NCBI GenBank assembly: GCA_964643965.1
Contig: CAZXVH010000064.1
Span: forward strand, 1-29,809
Reading direction: 5' to 3'
Origin: GCA-2746795 sp964643965
Lineage (GTDB): Bacteria; Chloroflexota; Anaerolineae; Promineifilales; Promineifilaceae
DNA: 29,809 bases
In this document: one piece after another, positions 13,841 through 21,131 of the stretch
Numbering within the stretch: the first letter of the stretch is position 1
Layout of the letters: each line of letters starts with the position of its first letter
Made by a program: the position numbers and the translations under genes
Notes under the pieces: model-generated
What the model saw: only the letters and a program-made list of their open reading frames with translations
Databases searched by the model: none
Told to the model about the DNA's origin: nothing

Positions 13841-14626
13841 TTATACGCCAATGGAACTGCCCACCATCTGCCCACCGTCGATGGTGAAGGTGGCGCCGGT
13901 GGTGAAGCTGGAGGCGTCGGAGGCGAGGTAGAGGGCGACGCCAGTTAGCTCTTCTGGTTCGGCCATGCGCCCTTGGGGGATGGCTTTGAGGACGGCTTCG
14001 TTAATCATGGGGTTCTGCCAAAGGGCGGCGCTGAATTTGGTTTTGACGAAGCCGGGAGCGATGGCGTTGACCTGGATGTTGAACTGAGCCAATTCAGCGG
14101 CCAACACTTGCGTGAGCATGAGCACGGCCGCTTTGCTGACGGAGTAGACGCCCATCATCGGTTGTGGTTCCAGGCCGGCGACGGAGGCCATGTTGATGAT
14201 TTTGCCGCCGCCACGCTCCTTCATACTTTCGGCGCATAGTTTAGCCACGCGGAAGTAACCTTTGACGTTGACATCCAGGATTTTGTCCCAATGGCTGTCT
14301 TCGGCGCTGAGGATGTGGCCGAAGTGGGGGTTGGTGGCGGCGTTGTTGACGAGGATGTCGATGCCGCCGTAGGCTTTGGTGGCTTGAGAGATGAGGGCTT
14401 GAACGGCCGTTTCATCTCCCGTATGCGCCGCCACCGCCAACGCCTCCCCACCCTGTGCGCGAATGAGTTCAGCCACCGCATCCACCCCTTCTTGTTTGCG
14501 ACTGGCAAGCACCACTTTGGCTCCTGCGGCCGCGTATGCTTCCGCAATCGCCTGCCCAATACCACGAGATGCCCCCGTGATGAGGGCGACTTTGTTGGTT
14601 AAGTTGAGGTTGGGTTGATTGGTCAT
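13841..14626 (-). CDS. SDR-family oxidoreductase, FabG/DHRS4-like
   Basis: A 261-residue classical short-chain dehydrogenase: TGASRGIG (17-24) for NAD(P), NNAA (94-97), Ser148, and YSVSK (Tyr161, Lys165). The pattern NPHFGHILSAEDSHWDKILD and the C-terminal TFTIDGGQ resemble the DHRS4/3-hydroxyacyl group. Likely reaction: 3-hydroxyacyl-CoA (or other secondary alcohol) to ketone. It sits downstream of the enoyl-CoA hydratase (29 bases apart) in the same orientation, so the two probably perform consecutive steps. ATG 14626 has AGGA six bases upstream. One palindrome copy at 14402. Confidence 0.9.
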   Translation of the reverse strand: MTNQPNLNLTNKVALITGASRGIGQAIAEAYAAAGAKVVLASRKQEGVDAVAELIRAQGGEALAVAAHTGDETAVQALISQATKAYGGIDILVNNAATNPHFGHILSAEDSHWDKILDVNVKGYFRVAKLCAESMKERGGGKIINMASVAGLEPQPMMGVYSVSKAAVLMLTQVLAAELAQFNIQVNAIAPGFVKTKFSAALWQNPMINEAVLKAIPQGRMAEPEELTGVALYLASDASSFTTGATFTIDGGQMVGSSIGV

Positions 14627-14655
14627 TTGGTTTCCTATTAGCCAGTAAACTGAAC

Positions 14656-15444
14656 TTACTTCCCCTTGAAATCCGGCTCCCGCTTCTGCATAAACGCCAT
14701 GACGCCTTCTTGAAAATCCTGGCTGGCGATAGTTTGCTTTTGTAGGCTGGCTTCATATTCGATGGTCGCCAGTAAATCGTTTTGGGCGGCGAAGTGCAGG
14801 GCATGTTTGGTGAGGCCGAGGGCCAGGGTGGGACGCCGCGCCAGATGATGTGCCCAGGCCAGGGTATCTTCAAGCAGGCGGTCGACAGCGACGACTTTGT
14901 TGACCAGGCCCCAATGGAGACATTGATCGGCGGTGATATGTTGGCCTTCGATTGCCATTTGGTAGGCGCGACTGTAACCGATTTGACGTATGAGGAACCA
15001 GGTGGCCCCGGCGTCGGGCACAAAGGCGATGTTGCTGAAGGCCATCATCAGGCTGGCGTTGTGGGCCATCACTTGCAGATCGCAGGCCAGGGCCAGAGCC
15101 ATGCCGGCCCCGGCGGCCGTGCCGTTGATGGCGGCGATGACCGGCTTTTTGAGCGTGGTGATCAATCCCATAAGCGGCTGGTAGCTGTCGATGATGCGTT
15201 GATAGAGATCGTCGGGAGAGGGGATGGTGGCAACGGCCGTTAAATCAGCCCCCGCACAAAACCCCTTCCCCGCACCCGTCAGCACCACAGCGCGGACAGT
15301 CTCGTCAGCCTGCGCCTGCTGGAAAGCGGAGAGCAGGTCAGCGTTGAGTTGGGCGTTAAGCGCATTGCGCCTTTCCGGGCGGTTCATGGTGAGGATGGCG
15401 ACGTTATCTTGTATTTCATAAATGAGGGTTTCGTATACGGACAT
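14656..15444 (-). CDS. Enoyl-CoA hydratase/isomerase, PaaG-like
   Basis: A 262-residue crotonase. The CoA/oxyanion-hole segments FCAGADL and NGTAAGAGMALALACD are present. Of the two crotonase catalytic acids, the first position is Ala (FSNIAFV) and the second is Asp in VPDAGATWFL. This is the pattern of PaaG/PaaB-type isomerases rather than of classical hydratases, so isomerisation of an unsaturated acyl-CoA is quite possible. I start it at ATG 15444 (MSVYETLI) because AAAGGAG lies nine bases upstream; an in-frame ATG at 15495 would overlap the thioesterase. It is in line with that thioesterase (35 bases upstream) and the SDR downstream. Palindrome at 15232. Confidence 0.9.
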   Translation of the reverse strand: MSVYETLIYEIQDNVAILTMNRPERRNALNAQLNADLLSAFQQAQADETVRAVVLTGAGKGFCAGADLTAVATIPSPDDLYQRIIDSYQPLMGLITTLKKPVIAAINGTAAGAGMALALACDLQVMAHNASLMMAFSNIAFVPDAGATWFLIRQIGYSRAYQMAIEGQHITADQCLHWGLVNKVVAVDRLLEDTLAWAHHLARRPTLALGLTKHALHFAAQNDLLATIEYEASLQKQTIASQDFQEGVMAFMQKREPDFKGK

Positions 15445-15479
15445 GATACGCTTCTCCTTTAACGGTAAATAATTGACAA

Positions 15480-15920
15480 TCAATCCGGCGTCCACTCGGC
15501 CTGGTGGCGGAAAACGGCCGTTCTCACTACTTCCGGGATGGGATAGGCGCTATTGGTGCTGTAATCATACATGACCTGGATCGTTTTACCGGTGGCTACT
15601 AAACGGCCGTCTTCGCCGATAATCTTATACATCAGGTCAAAACTTTTGGTGCCAAAACGGGTCAGGCCCACCCCCACCGTCAATGTTTCACCAAATAGCG
15701 CCTGGGATTTATAGCTGCAACTGGCTTCAACCAGGATGATGGGAAGACCCAGCAGATCAAACCGTTTGGGCAAGCTTTGTTCCAGGAATTGGGTGATGTA
15801 TTGAATGCGAGCCGATTCCAGGTAAGTGAAGAAAACGGCGTTGTTGACATGACCCAAGGCATCCAGATCACGGAAAGAGACGCGGATCTGAGTTTCATAC
15901 GGGTAATTTGTGATGCTCAT
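15480..15920 (-). CDS. Acyl-CoA thioesterase, YbgC/FadM-like hot-dog family
   Basis: A 146-residue single hot-dog domain protein with the 4HBT motif RDLDALGHVNNAVFFTYLES (about 16-35), Asp18 being the expected catalytic residue. It hydrolyses acyl-CoA; chain length unknown. ATG 15920 is preferred over an in-frame TTG at 15938, because TTG is itself part of the Shine-Dalgarno (GAGGAG, about ten bases upstream). That Shine-Dalgarno directly follows the TAA stop of galactokinase (15939-15941), so translation of the two is probably coupled. Palindrome copies at 15513 and 15602 (variant). Confidence 0.87.
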   Translation of the reverse strand: MSITNYPYETQIRVSFRDLDALGHVNNAVFFTYLESARIQYITQFLEQSLPKRFDLLGLPIILVEASCSYKSQALFGETLTVGVGLTRFGTKSFDLMYKIIGEDGRLVATGKTIQVMYDYSTNSAYPIPEVVRTAVFRHQAEWTPD

Positions 15921-15938
15921 TGCTAGTTTACTCCTCAA

Positions 15939-17090
15939 TTAGATCAGTAATGGGGTGACGCTGGCGCCCGCAGAGGGAAAACAAATGTAGACGTTGGGCG
16001 ACAAACCGGTAGCAGCTTGATAACAGGCAGCCACCGCCTGGGCAAAGGCTTTGGCGTGATAATCACGCACCAGGGCCACGGCGCAACCGCCAAAACCGGC
16101 TCCTGTCATCCGCGCTCCAAAAACGGCCGTTGTCCGGCGCAAAGCACAAGCCACAATCTGGTTCAACTCATCACTGGATACCTCAAAATCATCTCGCAAA
16201 CTGGCATGGCTTTCGTTGATAAGTTTTCCCAGAACACGGGGGTCGTCCTGGAGCATAGCGGCCATGGCATCCAGGGTGCGCTGATTTTCGGTGATGATAT
16301 GTTTGGCGCGTTTGCGGGTAACAGGGTCAAGCCCTTCAGCTTTGGCGTTGAAGGTGGCGATATCGACATCGCGCAAGGCGGGTACACCAAAGTAGGCAGC
16401 GGCCGCTTCACATTGTTGGCGGCGTTCGTTGTAAGCGGAATCGACGAGTCCGCGGCGGGTGGCGGTGTCTAAAATGACAACGGCCGTTTCCTGGGGCAGT
16501 GGCGCCGCGCACGTTTCTAAGGTGCGGCAGTCGATCAGCAGGGCATGGCCTTCCTTACCTGCCGCCGAAACCATCTGATCCATAATGCCACTGTTGACGC
16601 CCACCCACATGTTCTCACACTTCTGGCCCAACAATGCCATCCGAGCGGCGTCCCAGGGCAAGTCGGAGACAGTGGCAAAAGCACGGGCGACGGCCAATTC
16701 CAGGGCAGCAGAAGATGACAAGCCAGCGCCCACAGGGATGTTGCCTGCGGAAACGCCTTGCCAACCAGTTAAGGCAAAGCCAGCCTCTTGCAATGCCCAG
16801 GCCATGCCCTTAACGTATTCTACCCAGCCTTCATCTCCTTTCTCGAAATCAGAGAGTGAAAAATTAGCCGGATTTTCAAAATCGAGGGAATGTAATTCGA
16901 TGCGCTTGTCGCTGCGGGGAGAAAGAGCGATATAAATTTCCCGATCAATGGCCATGGGCAGCACAAAGCCCTCATTGTAGTCGGTATGCTCCCCAATTAA
17001 ATTTACCCGTCCTGGCGCACGAACGATGTATAACGGCCGTTCACCAAAGCGTTCTATATAGGCTTGTATTACTTCTTCTTGTAAAGACAC
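15939..17090 (-). CDS. galK: Galactokinase
   Basis: A 383-residue GHMP kinase that phosphorylates galactose at C1 (Leloir pathway). Signature galactokinase motif GRVNLIGEHTDYNEGFVLP (28-46), ATP loop IPVGAGLSSSAALE (118-131), catalytic Asp171 in GIMDQM, and the C-terminal GARMTGAGFGGCAVAL are all intact. The start is GTG 17090, with GGGAG about ten bases upstream; no ATG fits as well. No galT, galE or sugar transporter is in the window; the gene is instead tightly coupled to the thioesterase. Palindromes at 16122, 16479 and 17032 encode Thr-Ala-Val twice and Arg-Pro once. The 160-base region upstream shows nothing clear. Confidence 0.95.
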   Translation of the reverse strand: MSLQEEVIQAYIERFGERPLYIVRAPGRVNLIGEHTDYNEGFVLPMAIDREIYIALSPRSDKRIELHSLDFENPANFSLSDFEKGDEGWVEYVKGMAWALQEAGFALTGWQGVSAGNIPVGAGLSSSAALELAVARAFATVSDLPWDAARMALLGQKCENMWVGVNSGIMDQMVSAAGKEGHALLIDCRTLETCAAPLPQETAVVILDTATRRGLVDSAYNERRQQCEAAAAYFGVPALRDVDIATFNAKAEGLDPVTRKRAKHIITENQRTLDAMAAMLQDDPRVLGKLINESHASLRDDFEVSSDELNQIVACALRRTTAVFGARMTGAGFGGCAVALVRDYHAKAFAQAVAACYQAATGLSPNVYICFPSAGASVTPLLI

Positions 17091-17251
17091 AGCAATGTTA
17101 CTCCCTTTGTTGGTCGGTTTATCTCAGCGGAAAGTATACAACAGAATGGGCAATAGGGAATCGGTTTTGATTCATCGTCCATCATTCATCATTTCTCTGG
17201 CTGCACAGTTATGATTTTTTTCTTGAACAAGGGCCTGGGTTGTCCATTTAT

Positions 17252-18025
17252 TTATGGAAGTAGGTCGCTCAACTGTTTAATGACGTAAGTGGGCTGAATT
17301 TCTGTTTGACGCAGCGCCTCTATACTTGTTGCCCCAGTTAAGGTCAATGCGCCAGACATACCGGCATTGAGACCCATGAGGACATCGGTTTCCAAACGGT
17401 CGCCGGTCATGAGGCACACCTCTGGCGGCAGGTTTAGCAGCCTCAGGACAGCCTCCGCCATGTGGCGAGAGGGTTTGCCTACCACGGCTTCGACCTGCTT
17501 ACCCGTACACGCTTCGATGGCGGCAATCATCGCCGCCGCATCCGGTTCGCCGCCACCAGGAACGGGGCAGTAGCGGTCGGCGTTGGTGGCGAAGAAACGG
17601 GCGCCGTTGTTGAGGGCGTCGAAGGCGATTTGCAGTTTGCGGTAGGTAAAGGTGCGGTCAAAACTGGCGATGACGGCATCGACTTCAAGGGCGTTATCTG
17701 TGAGTGTAAAGCCCGCCCGTTCCAGTTCCGCACACAACGACTGTTCGCCGACCACAAAAAGGGTGGCGTTTGGCAGGCGGCGTTTCAGGAAATCAGCCAT
17801 GACGTAGGATGAGTTGATCACGTCATCGTTGGCTGTGGGCAAACCAAGACGGGTGAGCTTGGCGGCATATTCCTGGCGGGTGCGCGTGGGGTTGTTGGAG
17901 AGGAAGACGGTGCGTTTGCCCATCTGGCGCAGGCGGGTGATGGCGTCGCCAGCGCCGGGCAGGAGCTTGTCGCCCAGGTAAACGGTGCCGTCGAGGTCGA
18001 AGATGTAAGCGGCGTAGAGGTTCAT
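17252..18025 (-). CDS. HAD-IIA family phosphatase (NagD/phosphoglycolate phosphatase-like)
   Basis: A 257-residue haloacid-dehalogenase-superfamily hydrolase: motif I FDLDGTVYLG (Asp10, Asp12), motif II FLSNNPTR, motif III Lys in VVGKPS, motif IV GDRLETDV. The cap region between motifs II and III is of the C2a type, as in NagD, PNPP and phosphoglycolate phosphatase. It dephosphorylates small metabolites; the true substrate is unknown. I begin it at ATG 18025, because further upstream the frame runs into the TAGTCGG repeat and a gap. Only one base separates the repeat region from the start context, and no Shine-Dalgarno is visible. No palindrome copies. Confidence 0.9.
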   Translation of the reverse strand: MNLYAAYIFDLDGTVYLGDKLLPGAGDAITRLRQMGKRTVFLSNNPTRTRQEYAAKLTRLGLPTANDDVINSSYVMADFLKRRLPNATLFVVGEQSLCAELERAGFTLTDNALEVDAVIASFDRTFTYRKLQIAFDALNNGARFFATNADRYCPVPGGGEPDAAAMIAAIEACTGKQVEAVVGKPSRHMAEAVLRLLNLPPEVCLMTGDRLETDVLMGLNAGMSGALTLTGATSIEALRQTEIQPTYVIKQLSDLLP

Positions 18026-18031
18026 GGTTGG

Positions 18032-18203
18032 GTAGTCGGATAGTCGGATAGTCGAGTAGTCGGGTAGTCGGNNNNNNNNNNNNNNNNNNNNNNNNNNNNN
18101 NNNNNNNNNNNNNNNNNNNNNNNNNNNNNNNNNNNNNNNNNNNNNNNNNNNNNNNNNNNNNNNNNNNNNNNGTAGTCGGGTAGTCGGATGGCCGGATGGT
18201 CGA
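18032..18203. repeat. TAGTCGG octamer tandem repeat spanning an assembly gap
   Basis: On both sides of the 100-N gap there are tandem 8-base units of the form TAGTCGGN (five copies before 18071, two clean and two degenerate copies after 18172). The array probably continued through the gap, so its true length is unknown. The 421-base intergenic stretch 18026-18446 otherwise holds a near-palindrome copy (AACGGCCATT, about 18217) and the thpR promoter, and no gene. Confidence 0.9.
18072..18171. other. Assembly gap (100 N)
   Basis: Exactly 100 unknown bases inside a short tandem repeat, the likely cause of the assembly break. Real gap length and the number of repeat units are unknown. Confidence 0.97.
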
Positions 18204-18412
18204 TTTGTTGGTGGAGAACGGCCATTGAGGGCATTATACAGACTTGTTACCAAGATTGTCACTCGCTCATGGCAACTACTTTTGTTAAGTGCGTTGAGAA
18301 AATGATCGATTGGGTTGGAAGTCATGGCGCAAGCTCCTGTTTTGGGTCTGGCGCAATGGTGCAATTGCAATTGCCGGTTGTCAATTGTAACGGGTGAAGA
18401 ATGATTTGCTAA

Positions 18413-18440
18413 TTGTGAATTTGAGGGAGTTGGTTACAAT
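18413..18440 (+). promoter_or_regulatory. Predicted promoter of thpR, possibly leaderless
   Basis: TTGTGA (18413-18418) and TACAAT (18435-18440) are spaced by 16 bases. The start codon ATG (18447) begins six bases after the -10 box, about where transcription should start, so the mRNA may have no 5' leader; this explains the absence of a useful Shine-Dalgarno near the ATG. The cydDC gene shows the same arrangement (TATAAT, five bases, ATG). Confidence 0.4.
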
Positions 18441-18446
18441 GGCGGC

Positions 18447-19004
18447 ATGGAAACGATACGGGCCTTTATTGCGGCGCCACTGCCGCCAATAGCGAAACAA
18501 GAATTAGGCGCTGTGGTGGAGAAACTGGCGGAACGGGTTCCATCAGGCAGTGTGCGCTGGGTGAAACCGGAGTTGATGCATCTCACGCTGCGTTTTTTAG
18601 GAGAAACGGCCGTTACCAAACTGAGCGCCGTTAAACAAGCAATAGACCGGGCTGCCGCGTCCCAGGCGCCCCTGACGCTGGTTCTAAACGAGACCGGCTG
18701 CTTCCCCAACGCCAACCGGCCGCGGGTGATCTGGCTGGGGTTGGCTGGAGAAATAGCGGCGCTGGCCGCCTTGAAAGCCAACCTCGACGAGCGCCTCATC
18801 CCATTGGGCTGGCAGAAGGAAGAACGGCCGTTTCAAGCGCATCTCACAGTGGGACGGGTGAAAGAGACAGGCAGTGTGCGTACAGTGGAGTGGCGGGTAA
18901 TGGTGCAACAGGTGGCGATCCCGGTAACGGCCGTTCACCTCATTGAAAGCCAGTTAACCCCCCAAGGCCCCATCTATACCGTGCGCCACATCAGCCGTTT
19001 ATAA
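18447..19004 (+). CDS. thpR: RNA 2',3'-cyclic phosphodiesterase (ThpR/LigT family)
   Basis: A 185-residue 2H-phosphoesterase. The two HxTx motifs that define the family are clear: HLTLRFLG (His45) and HLTVGRVK (His132). The family opens 2',3'-cyclic phosphates on RNA ends to the 2'-phosphate, and length is typical. Start ATG 18447 gives METIRAFIAAPLP, the family N-terminus; an ATG at 18439 is out of frame. It stands alone, followed by a tandem REP-like repeat and an ABC exporter gene. Three palindrome copies lie in 558 bases (18605, 18823, 18926), the highest density of any short gene here. Confidence 0.92.
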   Translation: METIRAFIAAPLPPIAKQELGAVVEKLAERVPSGSVRWVKPELMHLTLRFLGETAVTKLSAVKQAIDRAAASQAPLTLVLNETGCFPNANRPRVIWLGLAGEIAALAALKANLDERLIPLGWQKEERPFQAHLTVGRVKETGSVRTVEWRVMVQQVAIPVTAVHLIESQLTPQGPIYTVRHISRL

Positions 19005-19034
19005 TAGAAGGAGCGCCGTCATCCAGGCGACGAA

Positions 19035-19096
19035 GAGCGGGCGAGACGCCCGCGCTCCTATTTTTGAGCGGGCAAGACGCCCGCGCTCCTATTTTT
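19035..19096. repeat. Two tandem 31-bp REP-like hairpin units
   Basis: The 31-base unit (GAGCGGGC-R-AGACGCCCGC followed by GCTCC and TATTTTT) occurs twice in a row at 19035-19065 and 19066-19096, with a single G/A difference. Each unit holds a GCGGGC...GCCCGC hairpin followed by five T, so it may also terminate thpR transcription. Its core resembles the right half of the element at 13810-13832. Confidence 0.9.
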
Positions 19097-19112
19097 GAGA
19101 CAGAGGAAAACC

Positions 19113-20873
19113 TTGAGCGAATTTGTCGTCACCAATATGGCTCCGGCCGACCAAAGTAGTACCTTTCGTTGGATTTTAGCGCATTTATCACGGCATACCT
19201 TGCTGCTGCTGGTGATGCTTGTCGGCGCGTTTGGCAACGCCGCCCTGGCCGCCCTCATGCCCATCTTGATCGGTATGGCCTTTAATGCAGTGGCAGCGGA
19301 TCCCATCGACATGCCGTTGGTGGGTTGGGCAGCAGTGGGCATTGTGGTGAGTCAGGCGGTGCGGGCTGTGCTGCAATTTGGGCGCAACTTTTCCAGCGCG
19401 GTGGCCGGAGAACGCATGGAACGTGACATGCGTGAGGAGTTATACGTGTCGCTCTTGGGCAAGAGCATGACATTCCACGATATGCAGCCCGTGGGGGATA
19501 CCATGGCCCGGGCCACCAACGATGTGCATGAATTGAATTTGATGGTTTATCCAGGTCTAAACCTGGTCATTGGCTCACTCAATTTTATGATTATGCCTTT
19601 GTTATTGGCCCCTCGGTATGACCTCGCTTTGGTTTTGGCCCCCTTGTTTTTCATTATCACCTACATTCTGGCATTGATACATTATATGCGTACCCTGGAT
19701 CCCATTACCGATCAGGTGCGAGAGACGTTTGGAGCCTTAAACAGCCGTTTAGCCGAAGCCATCGATGGCATTGAAATGGTAAAAGGATCGGCGCAAGAGT
19801 CGGCCGAGATCGACCGTTTTTTACACAATGCCACCGACTTCCGGGAGGCCACTGTGGTGCAAGGGAAAGCTGAGGCCCGTTTCTTACCTTTGCTGCTCTT
19901 GGGACTCACGCAGGCCCTCGGCTTCGCCCAGTCGCTTTACCTCTTTCGCCAGGGACGCCTGGATGTGGGCGATGTGGTGGCCTACATGGGCTTGTTGGCC
20001 CTGTTTAGCTTCCCCACCTTTATCTCGCTGACGGCCTATTCTCGCATTTCGTTGGGCTTTGCCGGGGCGCGGCGCATTCTGGACCTGCTCAAGCACGAAA
20101 CCAGCCTGGATGAAAATATGATGGGTAAACAGGGGGAAATAAACGGCCGTTTGCAGTTCAACCATGTCACCTTCGGCTACAATGAAGACGCCCCTGTGCT
20201 GCAAGACGTCAGCTTCACCATCACCCCCGGTCAAACTGTGGCCATCACCGGGCAGACCGGTTCCGGCAAAAGCACCATCGCCAAACTAATCAACCGCACC
20301 TATGATACCGACAGCGGCCAGGTCTTAGTCGATGGCGTCGATGTGCGCGACTGGAGCCTGGAGGCGCTGCGCCAGCAAATCTCTATCATTGAACAAGATA
20401 TCTTCCTCTTCTCGCGCACCGTCGCCGAAAATATCGCCTTCGGCTGCCCAGGCGCTACCCAGGAGATGGTGGAAGAGGCGGCTAAAGCTGCCCAGGCCCA
20501 CGAGTTCATCCTCAACTTCAAGGATGGTTATGAAACAGTGGTCGGAGATCGGGGCGCTACCCTGTCCGGCGGACAGCGGCAGCGGCTGGCGCTGGCCCGG
20601 GCTTTCCTCACCAGACCGCGCATCCTCATCCTGGATGACTCCACCAGCGCCGTAGACAGCGCCACCGAAGACCAGATTCAAAGCGCCATTGTCCGCGCCG
20701 CCGAAAACCAGACGACGATCTTGATCACCCATCGCCTCTCCCAGATTCGTTGGGCAGATGTGGTGCTGGTGATGCGCAAAGGTCGCCTGGAAGCGATGGG
20801 CAATCATGAGGAGCTGATGCAATCGTCGCTCGCCTACCAGCGTATTTTCAAGCAGTATGAAGAGAGCCATTGA
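19113..20873 (+). CDS. ABC exporter half-transporter (type IV, degenerate Walker B)
   Basis: A 586-residue membrane-ATPase fusion: transmembrane domain with about six helices (residues about 20-320) then a nucleotide-binding domain. Walker A GQTGSGKST (about 380), ABC signature LSGGQRQ (about 484), H-loop ITHRLS. Walker B is ILILDDST: Asp replaces the catalytic Glu, the hallmark of the degenerate-site subunit of heterodimeric exporters such as TM287/288 or BmrCD. The expected partner gene is not adjacent. I take TTG 19113 as start because AGAGGA lies just upstream; the in-frame TTG at 19095 is inside a repeat, and ATG 19137 is an alternative. Probable role: drug or lipid-like efflux. Palindrome at 20142. 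Confidence 0.9.
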   Translation: MSEFVVTNMAPADQSSTFRWILAHLSRHTLLLLVMLVGAFGNAALAALMPILIGMAFNAVAADPIDMPLVGWAAVGIVVSQAVRAVLQFGRNFSSAVAGERMERDMREELYVSLLGKSMTFHDMQPVGDTMARATNDVHELNLMVYPGLNLVIGSLNFMIMPLLLAPRYDLALVLAPLFFIITYILALIHYMRTLDPITDQVRETFGALNSRLAEAIDGIEMVKGSAQESAEIDRFLHNATDFREATVVQGKAEARFLPLLLLGLTQALGFAQSLYLFRQGRLDVGDVVAYMGLLALFSFPTFISLTAYSRISLGFAGARRILDLLKHETSLDENMMGKQGEINGRLQFNHVTFGYNEDAPVLQDVSFTITPGQTVAITGQTGSGKSTIAKLINRTYDTDSGQVLVDGVDVRDWSLEALRQQISIIEQDIFLFSRTVAENIAFGCPGATQEMVEEAAKAAQAHEFILNFKDGYETVVGDRGATLSGGQRQRLALARAFLTRPRILILDDSTSAVDSATEDQIQSAIVRAAENQTTILITHRLSQIRWADVVLVMRKGRLEAMGNHEELMQSSLAYQRIFKQYEESH

Positions 20874-20893
20874 GAGGAAAAAGGTGGCGTAAG

Positions 20894-20960
20894 TTTTGTT
20901 GATAAGCCGAGTTTGTACGCCCACTTGCAAACGGGCACGTAGGCGTACCCTGCAACAAAA
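20894..20960. repeat. Nested inverted repeats after the ABC exporter gene
   Basis: Outer arms TTTTGTTG (20894-20901) / CAACAAAA (20953-20960) enclose inner arms GTACGCC (20915-20921) / GGCGTAC (20942-20948). The structure starts about 20 bases after the exporter stop and could be a 3' mRNA structure. The rest of 20874-21131 holds a palindrome copy at 20981 and an A/T-rich stretch ahead of the secreted-protein gene, with no further gene. Confidence 0.5.
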
Positions 20961-21131
20961 ACGACGCGCGCCCCGAGGAAAACGGCCGTTACCAAAATAG
21001 CGAAGCTTAGGTTACAATTTGTAAGAAATTCCGTCTATTGGCTTTTGGAAAAGGTTCTGTGTCAGCTAAATAAATTAAAGTCAAACATAGAAATCGTTCC
21101 ACGCCGCCAGAAATAAAATCAGAGGAGTGAA

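Noticed and set aside
18032..18203. TAGTCGG repeats as a CRISPR array or coding repeat
   Set aside because: Units are 8 bases without spacers, and the frame reaching through them includes unknown bases.
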